NCBI GenBank assembly: GCA_021795095.1
Contig: JAJYPU010000048.1
Coordinates: forward strand, 1-11,913
Length of the DNA: 11,913 nucleotides
Source: Actinomycetes bacterium
GTDB lineage: Bacteria; Actinomycetota; Acidimicrobiia; Acidimicrobiales; RAAP-2
Reading direction: 5' to 3'
Of this stretch, positions 7,106-11,913 are shown one piece after another. The position numbers were made by a program, and so were the translations under genes. The notes below the pieces were generated by a model. It was not told the DNA's origin. It did no database searches and saw nothing but the letters and a program-made list of their open reading frames with translations. Numbering within the stretch: position 1 is the stretch's first letter; every line of letters begins with the position of its first letter.

Positions 7106-7809
7106 ACGCGCGCCACGAGCTTTTCGGCGAAGAACTGGTACGTGCGTGATGTGGCGTCGTTAGCCGCGGCTTCGTTGAATACCGCCGGTCGTCCGTCACA
7201 GTTGAACCCGTGTTCCGCGTCGGCGTACCGGACGATCTCGGCGCCGTAGGGCGAGGTGCTCGTCGTGACGCGAAGTGCCTCCACCTGCTCGACGGGGATT
7301 CCCTTGTCGAGGTCGCCGTAGAAGCCCATCCACGCACACTTCAGATCGCCCGCGAGTTCAAGGAGAGACGGCAGTCCGAACCGGCCCGTCTCGACGCCGC
7401 CGCCGTAGAACGTGGCGGCGGCGCCAGCCACCCCCAACGTCGCGGCGTAGAACGTCACCGAGCCACCCATGCAGTATCCGACGACACCGGTGGAACCGGC
7501 CGTGTAGCCGGCGTCGGTGAGGAATCGGCTCGCTGCCAGCAGGTCGTCGGTCAACCCGTCGCGCGTGAGCGACCCAACGGCCGCCATGGCTTCGGGGAAC
7601 TGGTCGTAGGGGATTTCCGGCGAGCCGACGCGGTGGAACAGCTCTGGCGCCACGGCGTAGTAGCCCTGGTCGGCGAATCGTTGGGTCACCGCGCGAATGT
7701 GATCGTTGACGCCGAAGGCCTCCTGGAGCACGATTACCCCACGCGGTGCGGTCGCGTCGCCTGCGACCTGGATCGGTGTGCCCGTCTCCAATGCGTGACG
7801 AGTGGTCAT
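7102..7809 (-). CDS. dienelactone hydrolase family protein
   Basis: This is an alpha/beta hydrolase of the carboxymethylenebutenolidase type, 235 residues long. The family's special Cys-Asp-His triad is intact: nucleophile in GYCMGG (Cys113), acid in YGDLDKGIP (Asp168 likely) and histidine in AEHGF (His200). The glutamate of QEAFGVN (Glu30), which positions the cysteine in the known enzyme, is also present. The classic role is hydrolysis of dienelactone in chloroaromatic degradation, but most genomic homologues have unknown substrates and no such pathway is seen here. The ATG overlaps the stop of the upstream thioredoxin-fold gene (ATGA), so this is the last gene of the LysR-led string. Its TAA overlaps the TAG of the convergent acyl-CoA dehydrogenase. 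Confidence 0.88.
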   Translation of the reverse strand: MTTRHALETGTPIQVAGDATAPRGVIVLQEAFGVNDHIRAVTQRFADQGYYAVAPELFHRVGSPEIPYDQFPEAMAAVGSLTRDGLTDDLLAASRFLTDAGYTAGSTGVVGYCMGGSVTFYAATLGVAGAAATFYGGGVETGRFGLPSLLELAGDLKCAWMGFYGDLDKGIPVEQVEALRVTTSTSPYGAEIVRYADAEHGFNCDGRPAVFNEAAANDATSRTYQFFAEKLVARV

Positions 7810-8408
7810 GAGAAATCTGGTCCCTTCGTTCGACTGCGCTTGAGTTCGAAGAACCCCGGTGTTGCGGCGACGGCGACCACGCCGTCGAAGAGCCGTCCGG
7901 CGTCTTCGCCCTTGGGAGCGGGCGTGACCACGGGCCCGAAGAAAGCGACGTCCCCGACGTGGATCACCGGTGTGCCGACGTCGAGGCCTACGGGGTCCAT
8001 GCCCCGATGGTGACTGGCGCGAAGCAGTTCGTCGTACGTGGTGACCGAGCCCGACTCGGCGAGGTCGGCTTCGAGTCCGACCTCAGCCAAGGACTCTGCG
8101 ATGATCGTGGGCACGTCGTCTAGACCGCCGACGTGCCGTCGATGGCCCATCGCGCTGTAGAGCGGCTCGATCACGGCGTTGCTGTGGCGCTGCTCGGCGG
8201 CGATCAGCACGCGCACCGGTGCCCACGCGTGGGCAAGGAATTTCTGGTACTCGTCGCTGAGATCGCGACCCTCGTTGAGTACGGCGAGGCTCATGACGTG
8301 AAAGCGAACCTCGAGGTCTCGCACGGACGCGGCCTCGAGCAGCCAGCGTGAAGTCATCCACGCCCAGGGACAAGCGGGATCAACCCAAAGGTCTACGGGC
8401 TGGGTCAT
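7806..8408 (-). CDS. Rv2466c/DsbA-like thioredoxin-fold protein with single active-site cysteine
   Basis: This is a 200-residue DsbA-family protein resembling the mycothiol-dependent nitroreductase Rv2466c of Mycobacterium, a cytosolic oxidoreductase. Shared stretches are DPACPWAWMTSRW (10-22), FHVMSLAVLNE (37-47), ASHHRGMD (131-138), GTPVIHV with the cis-proline (145-151) and AFFGPV (155-160). The Mycobacterium protein has a CPWC motif. Here it is CPWA, and Cys13 is the only cysteine in the protein, so any thiol chemistry must be monothiol, perhaps through mixed disulfides with mycothiol. ATG 8408 is chosen because GAAGGAG lies five bases upstream and the start overlaps the M20 stop (ATGA). 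The open frame upstream of it is a shadow of the M20 gene. There is no signal peptide. Confidence 0.83.
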   Translation of the reverse strand: MTQPVDLWVDPACPWAWMTSRWLLEAASVRDLEVRFHVMSLAVLNEGRDLSDEYQKFLAHAWAPVRVLIAAEQRHSNAVIEPLYSAMGHRRHVGGLDDVPTIIAESLAEVGLEADLAESGSVTTYDELLRASHHRGMDPVGLDVGTPVIHVGDVAFFGPVVTPAPKGEDAGRLFDGVVAVAATPGFFELKRSRTKGPDFS

Positions 8409-9811
8409 ACTTGCTCCTTCGCGTGGACGTACGCCTTGAGCACGGCCGAGACCACGTTGGTCACCCGTACTGCAGTGGGCAGATCGAGCATCTCGTCGAT
8501 GCCGTGTGCGTTGGAGTGCGGTCCGAGGACCCCCGTCGCAACGAACTGGACGCCGGGGTAGCGGCGACCGAGGGAGGCGAGGAACGGGATCGAGCCGCCT
8601 TCGCCTGTGAAGGCGGCTTCCCGGCCAAAGGCGTCGGTCGACGCTTGATCGAGGGCGTCGGCCAGCCACGGCTCGAGCGCCGGCGCCACCCAGCCCTGGG
8701 CGGTGTTGGTTGCGTGCAACGAGATCTGTGCGCCCTCGGGGGGGTCGGTCAGCAGGGTCCGTTCGATGGCTGCGTACACGTCGAGGGGATCGACGGTCGG
8801 CGGCAGTCGCATCGAAAGCACCGCAGTCGTGCTCGGGCGCACGACGTTGCCCGCGATTGCGGGATCCGGCGCACCCCCGAGGCCGATGATCGATAGGGCG
8901 GGGTACCACGTCTGTCGCACGATGCGCTCGGCGGCCGAGTCGCCCATGAGCTCGACCCCGGGAAGGGTCGGCATCTCGGTGGCGAGCAGGTCGTCGAACT
9001 CGTCGGCCAAGATCTGTGCTGCGGCGTGCACGTCATCGGGGATCGCGGCGTTGGCCTCGGGGAGCAGGACCATACCGGTGGAGGCGTCTTCGATGCGATC
9101 GAGGAGTTGGCGCAGAATCCGGAACGACGACGGAACCACACCACTCGCACTGCCACTGTGCACGCCGCGCTCGAGCACGCCGACGCGGACCTCGGTGTTC
9201 ACCAGCCCGCGCAGTGAGGTTGTCACCCAGAGCCGGTCGTAGCTGAGGGCGCCCGAGTCGAGGCACACGAGCAGGCGCACGTCGCCGAGGGTGTCCTTCA
9301 GATCGTCGAGATAGGCCTCAAGGTCCTCGCTGCCGCTCTCCTCGCTCGCTTCGATCACGATGACGATCCGCGGGTGGGCGACGCCGTCGTTCTCGAGCGC
9401 GGCGACGGCGAGACCGGCGCTGAACGTCGAATAACCGTCATCGGAGATACCGCGCGCGTACACCTGGTCGCCTCGACGCACCGGTACGAAGGGGTCCAGC
9501 CCGGCGGACCAATCGCCGAGCGGCGGTTGTTTGTCGAGATGGCCGTAAAGGATGACCGTCCCGTCGACGGGGGCGGTGGCCTCGACGATGGCCGTGATCA
9601 ACGGTGTTCGACCCTCGAGGTGGTGGACGAGGACTGTGGCGTTGGGAAGGGTGGCGGTGATCCAATCGGCGAGCAGGTTCGCCGCCCGGTCGAGCTCACC
9701 GTTGGCTGCCCACGACTCATCGAAGGACGGTGAGAGGCAGGGAATGGTCGCGTAGTCGAGGAGCGTTGGCAGCGCCAAGTGTTCGAAGTCTTGAAGGGTG
9801 AGTGCGGGCAC
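8405..9811 (-). CDS. M20-family metallopeptidase (dipeptidase/carnosinase-like)
   Basis: This is a two-zinc amidohydrolase of 468 residues. Motifs in order are YGHLDKQPP (zinc ligand His91 with Asp93), ARGISDDGYS (bridging Asp124 or Asp125), EASEESGSED (catalytic Glu157, ligand Glu158), CLDSGA (Asp185) and GPHSNAHGIDE (His432) near the C-terminus. The lid/dimerisation domain lies between about residues 200 and 320. The layout matches cytosolic non-specific dipeptidases, but ArgE/DapE-like deacylases share it, so the substrate is open. GTG 9811 lies ten bases after the glycosylase stop without a ribosome site. A TAACCT seven bases upstream suggests an additional leaderless promoter. The stop overlaps the next gene's ATG. 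Confidence 0.87.
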   Translation of the reverse strand: MPALTLQDFEHLALPTLLDYATIPCLSPSFDESWAANGELDRAANLLADWITATLPNATVLVHHLEGRTPLITAIVEATAPVDGTVILYGHLDKQPPLGDWSAGLDPFVPVRRGDQVYARGISDDGYSTFSAGLAVAALENDGVAHPRIVIVIEASEESGSEDLEAYLDDLKDTLGDVRLLVCLDSGALSYDRLWVTTSLRGLVNTEVRVGVLERGVHSGSASGVVPSSFRILRQLLDRIEDASTGMVLLPEANAAIPDDVHAAAQILADEFDDLLATEMPTLPGVELMGDSAAERIVRQTWYPALSIIGLGGAPDPAIAGNVVRPSTTAVLSMRLPPTVDPLDVYAAIERTLLTDPPEGAQISLHATNTAQGWVAPALEPWLADALDQASTDAFGREAAFTGEGGSIPFLASLGRRYPGVQFVATGVLGPHSNAHGIDEMLDLPTAVRVTNVVSAVLKAYVHAKEQV

Positions 9812-9847
9812 GCAAACGAGGTTAGCGGCCGGTTACGGGACCGTCGA
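9812..9847 (-). promoter_or_regulatory. candidate leaderless promoter ahead of the M20 gene
   Basis: The minus strand reads TCGACG (9842-9847; four of six bases match TTGACA), a 17-base spacer, TAACCT (9819-9824; fits TANNNT), then seven bases to GTG 9811. The -10 overlaps the glycosylase stop codon. The lack of any Shine-Dalgarno sequence before this GTG fits leaderless initiation. This would let the last three genes be expressed independently of the LysR gene. Confidence 0.4.
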
Positions 9848-10448
9848 CCACGCGCCAACAGTAATGAGCGACCGCGGAACGGAACCCCTCGAAGGCTGCA
9901 CCCGCGTCTCGCAAGGAGCGCTCATCGATCATTTCGTCGAGTCCGTGCAACTGGCTCCAGCCGTTTCGAACGCCGAAGTCACCGGCTGGCCAGACGTCTC
10001 GTCTCGCCAACGTGAACATGAGGTACATCTGCGCGGTCCAGGGACCGATCCCGCGTACCGCAGTGAGCTCTCGGATGATGTCGTGGTCGCTCATGTAACC
10101 GTGACGCTCGAGACGGATGCGTCCGTCATGGACGTGCCCGGCCAGTTCGATCATCGCCTCGGCCTTGGCCCGTGAGAGACCGGCCGATCGCAGTCGGGCC
10201 ACGTCCAGTGTGAGCAAGGTCGCCACGGAGGTGTCACCACCACAGACCTCGAGTACGCGACGGTGGATCGTGGTCGCCGCCGCAGTCGCCAGGAGTTGGA
10301 AGCTGATCGAGCGCACCAGACTGGCGAAACGATCGCTCATCGGCGCCGGTCGAGGGGACGGCGGTGGGCCCACGGTGCGCACTAGCTCGCGGAACGCCGG
10401 ATCCTGGGCCGATATCAGGAGTGCGATTTCATGACGGTCTGGTTTCAC
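9822..10448 (-). CDS. DNA-3-methyladenine glycosylase II-like (AlkA/HhH-GPD family)
   Basis: This base-excision repair glycosylase would remove alkylated purines from DNA. Of the 208 residues, the helix-hairpin-helix is ELTAVRGIGPWTAQM (residues 127-141) and the catalytic aspartate lies in VWPAGDFGVRNG (Asp157), both in the expected HhH-GPD positions. The protein corresponds to the C-terminal glycosylase core; the N-terminal TBP-like domain of E. coli AlkA is absent, as in many short bacterial forms. I choose GTG 10448 because AAAGG lies six bases upstream; TTG 10454 would add two residues. The gene starts nine bases after the LysR stop and is followed by the M20 gene after ten bases, so it is almost certainly co-transcribed with both. 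Confidence 0.88.
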   Translation of the reverse strand: MKPDRHEIALLISAQDPAFRELVRTVGPPPSPRPAPMSDRFASLVRSISFQLLATAAATTIHRRVLEVCGGDTSVATLLTLDVARLRSAGLSRAKAEAMIELAGHVHDGRIRLERHGYMSDHDIIRELTAVRGIGPWTAQMYLMFTLARRDVWPAGDFGVRNGWSQLHGLDEMIDERSLRDAGAAFEGFRSAVAHYCWRVVDGPVTGR

Positions 10449-10457
10449 GGTCAACCT

Positions 10458-11366
10458 TTATGACGGAACGAATACGTTGTCGGGAACGTTCGCCGTCCGC
10501 ACGACCTCTTGGAGTAGCGCGTGGATCGCTCGAACCGGGGCGGACGGGAACCCGAACCGTCGACTTACGAGGCTGACCCGACGCCGAGCGATGCCGTCGA
10601 CGTGTACGGCGACGAAATTGTCTCGTAGGTGCTGAGACAGCATGGTGGCTGGCAGGATCGACGGACCGTAACCGTCGAAGGTGAGTGACGCGATCGTGCG
10701 CAACCCGTCCAACTCGATGATCGGCCGCAGGGTGACTCCGTGGGCCTCGGCGGCCTCATCGATCTCTCGACGCAGTGGTGTGCCCTGGAGGGGCAACAGG
10801 AGTGCGAGCGTGGCGAGCGTGGCGAAGTCCACGCTGCGCTGGGTGGCGAGTGCGTGCTCCCGGGGCACGATCAACACCAAGTCTTCGCTGAACAGATCGA
10901 CGTCGGTGAGCTCGGGTGTGAAGACGGGCCACGCGAGGACAGCCAGGTCGAGTTGTCCATTGACGACGCGGGGCTCGAGCGCGGAGTTTGTCCCTTCGCT
11001 GATTCGAATCGCGATATGGGCGAACGAACGGCGTTGGGCTTCGATGAGTAGAGGCACGATCCATCGTCCCGCGGTGCCGATCATGCCGAGATTGACCTCG
11101 CCGCGGATGTCGGCGTTCAACTCGGATACGTCCGCGGCGATCGCGTTGAGCTCGATGAGGATGCGCCGCGCGCGGTGAAGGACCACGGAACCGGATTCGG
11201 TGATCGAACCCGTCGAGCGGTCGACGAGCTCGGAGCCGAGCTCGGATTCGAGTCGGGCGATTCGGTTCGAGATGTTGGACTGGACGGTGCCGAGCGCGTC
11301 GGCCGCACTTGAGAAGGTTCCGTGATCGGCGATGCCGACGAGTGCCTCCAGCTGACGGATTTCCAC
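10458..11366 (-). CDS. LysR-family transcriptional regulator
   Basis: This LysR-type regulator has 302 residues, the family norm. The N-terminal winged helix-turn-helix spans about residues 1-60 (EIRQLEALVGIADHGTFSSA, with the recognition segment TVQSNISNRIARLE). The effector-binding domain occupies about 90-295, with VNLGMIGTAGRW, QLDLAVLAWP and LVLIVPREH. The ligand is unknown. I place the start at GTG 11366, not at the longest frame (11420). The homology begins at VEIRQLEAL, and a perfect TATAAT lies six bases upstream, so codons above it would be promoter. It is the first gene of a five-gene same-strand string and so may control its own operon. A LysR-type box overlapping its promoter supports autoregulation. 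Confidence 0.92.
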   Translation of the reverse strand: MEIRQLEALVGIADHGTFSSAADALGTVQSNISNRIARLESELGSELVDRSTGSITESGSVVLHRARRILIELNAIAADVSELNADIRGEVNLGMIGTAGRWIVPLLIEAQRRSFAHIAIRISEGTNSALEPRVVNGQLDLAVLAWPVFTPELTDVDLFSEDLVLIVPREHALATQRSVDFATLATLALLLPLQGTPLRREIDEAAEAHGVTLRPIIELDGLRTIASLTFDGYGPSILPATMLSQHLRDNFVAVHVDGIARRRVSLVSRRFGFPSAPVRAIHALLQEVVRTANVPDNVFVPS

Positions 11367-11384
11367 GTATCGATTATAGAGATA
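11367..11384 (-). promoter_or_regulatory. LysR promoter (TATAAT) inside a TATC-N9-GATA operator
   Basis: On the minus strand TATAAT (11373-11378) is a perfect -10, followed by six bases and then GTG 11366, the leaderless arrangement. The -10 sits in the centre of a 17-base dyad TATC-N9-GATA (11368-11384). This contains the ATC-N9-GAT / T-N11-A form of classic LysR-type binding sites. No good -35 is found 16-19 bases upstream. Binding of the regulator here would cover the -10, consistent with self-repression. Confidence 0.6.
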
Positions 11385-11484
11385 GCAGGTATCCCTCATA
11401 TCGTGTTGATGAATGGCCACCGGGTTGGCATACTGGTCTCAGCCTGTTTACAACGAATCCCCCCTCGAAGTAAACCAAGGTTTT
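11385..11484. other. non-coding stretch upstream of the LysR gene
   Basis: No credible coding frame is visible. It holds an inverted repeat GTTTAC (11446-11451) / GTAAAC (11470-11475) around an 18-base C-rich loop, just before the terminator hairpin. Function is unknown. Confidence 0.4.
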
Positions 11485-11522
11485 GCAAAAGGACCAACCA
11501 CCCCCCCGGTTGGTCCTTTTGC
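11485..11522. terminator. strong bidirectional-type intrinsic terminator hairpin
   Basis: A perfect 15-base-pair stem (11485-11499 with 11508-11522) closes an eight-base loop ACCCCCCC. The core GGACCAACC/GGTTGGTCC is flanked by AAAA on the left arm and TTTT on the right, the A-tract/stem/T-tract layout that can end transcripts from either side. It probably insulates the LysR operon promoter from a gene arriving from the right on the minus strand. No plus-strand gene ends nearby. Confidence 0.75.
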
Positions 11523-11745
11523 GTATTCCGGCATAAATACAGCGTCGAGCCGAGGCGATGCCCGGGAAGCGGGCCGGTGACGGATTAGTCGCCGTTCTAC
11601 CTATTCAACTGGGCGAACGCACTGACGTCGCTGACGTGTCGACTTCGGGCATACGTCGAATCGCTCCGAACGGGCCGACACGCGAGTGCGCGGTCACCCG
11701 TGACCGCCCGGGGCCCAATTTGATCACGAATTGGTCGGCGTTTAG
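11523..11745. other. non-coding stretch with two dyad-symmetric sites
   Basis: I see no convincing gene here. A dyad GCGGTCAC-CC-GTGACCGC (11690-11707) and a second one CCAATT-N8-AATTGG (11715-11734) lie in tandem, and a CTGACGT direct repeat occurs at 11622-11628 and 11631-11637. The dyads could be operators for a gene outside the window or parts of a degraded element. Short frames on both strands lack the GC-rich third positions of the real genes. Confidence 0.4.
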
Positions 11746-11838
11746 TGGACATTCTGGTTGATACGAGTCGATTTTGGTCAGTATCGGCCGAATTAAAGAC
11801 CTTTCGGTAATACACTGACACTCTGGTCATAACGAAAG
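11746..11838. mobile_element. possible transposon end with TGGTxx repeats (IS21-like pattern)
   Basis: Three related units occur: TGGTTGATACGAGTCG (11755-11770), TGGTCAGTATCGGCCG (11775-11790) and TGGTCATAACGAAAG (11824-11838). The first two are exactly 20 bases apart and match at 10 of 16 positions. A TGGACATTC at 11746 precedes them. IS21-family elements carry repeated TGGTCA/TGGTTGA-type units just inside their ends. The partner end and transposase genes lie outside the window, so this is only a resemblance. Confidence 0.28.
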
Positions 11839-11913
11839 ACCGCAGTGCTTGAGGAATGAGAAGCACAGGCGGGTGTCCTCGCCGATACGCAGGAGCCCGT
11901 CATCGGCGAACAC
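11827..11913 (-). CDS. C-terminal end of an unidentified protein (partial, runs off the window)
   Basis: The minus-strand frame is open from the window edge to TGA 11827-11829 and gives 28 residues: VFADDGLLRIGEDTRLC then FSFLKHCGLSL. Third codon positions are mostly G or C, as in the window's real genes, while the competing frames are less biased. I do not recognise the family. If the adjacent repeats are a transposon end, this could be an element gene, but the tail does not resemble the IstA or IstB ends I know. Confidence 0.35.
   Translation of the reverse strand: MFADDGLLRIGEDTRLCFSFLKHCGLSL

Noticed and set aside
8409..8909. N-terminal extension of the thioredoxin-fold protein frame
   Set aside because: It lies antiparallel in meaning to nothing known, overlaps the M20 gene in another frame and is arginine-rich low-complexity; homology begins at ATG 8408 behind a good ribosome site.
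11420..11480. tRNA-like 3' end (ACGAATCCCCCC...AAACCA) just before the terminator
   Set aside because: The T-arm stem cannot pair and no acceptor stem, D-arm or anticodon arm can be drawn. At most it is a decayed remnant.
11322..11588. Plus-strand 88-codon frame across the LysR promoter and terminator
   Set aside because: It runs through the operator, the -10 and the hairpin stem; its reading WSFCVF is just the translated terminator.
11597..11866. Minus-strand 89-codon frame in the right intergenic region
   Set aside because: No GC bias at third positions, no ribosome site and no recognisable domain; it also overlaps the partial gene tail in another frame.
1..11913. CRISPR arrays, rRNA, tRNA, riboswitches, defence or toxin-antitoxin genes
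   Set aside because: None found: no regularly spaced long repeats and no recognisable RNA folds or defence domains. No tryptophan-rich leader peptide was seen before trpE or trpG.

Overview
This window is high-GC bacterial DNA, almost certainly from an actinobacterium. The case rests on strong GC bias at third codon positions, many GTG starts, TANNNT -10 elements lying 6-7 bases before start codons (the leaderless pattern common in Actinobacteria), an adenosylcobalamin acyl-CoA mutase of the isobutyryl-CoA mutase type, and a homologue of the mycobacterial mycothiol-linked nitroreductase Rv2466c. Acidimicrobiia is a reasonable guess, but the sequence does not fix the lineage.

Layout. Bases 1-4410 run on the minus strand: trpE, then the large and small subunits of a B12-dependent acyl-CoA mutase joined by an ATGA overlap, then an ECF sigma factor and a stub of its anti-sigma factor. 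The sigma/anti-sigma pair looks damaged: the sigma frame carries an in-frame TAG at codon 18, and the anti-sigma frame stops after about 40 residues, before any zinc-binding HxxxCxxC motif. trpG diverges from trpE across only 33 bases, which hold a mirror-symmetric pair of -10 elements. An S51 (dipeptidase E-like) hydrolase converges on trpG. An acyl-CoA dehydrogenase diverges from that hydrolase and converges on the next block.

Bases 7102-11366 form a tight minus-strand string of five genes: LysR regulator, AlkA-type DNA glycosylase, M20 metallopeptidase, Rv2466c/DsbA-like thioredoxin-fold protein and dienelactone hydrolase. The last three are joined by ATGA stop-start overlaps. The LysR gene has a perfect TATAAT placed for a leaderless transcript and buried in a TATC-N9-GATA LysR-type box, so autoregulation is likely. 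The last 550 bases are mostly non-coding. They contain a strong bidirectional-terminator hairpin, several dyads, an array of TGGTxx repeats resembling a transposon end, and the C-terminal scrap of an unidentified minus-strand gene.

Functionally the window combines tryptophan (and possibly folate) precursor synthesis (TrpE/TrpG), branched acyl-CoA and fatty-acid metabolism (mutase, acyl-CoA dehydrogenase) and a putative regulated detoxification or repair operon. No defence system, CRISPR array, rRNA or tRNA is visible. The best leads are the decaying sigma/anti-sigma pair, the substrate specificity of the mutase, and the self-regulated LysR operon. I see no clearly new system.
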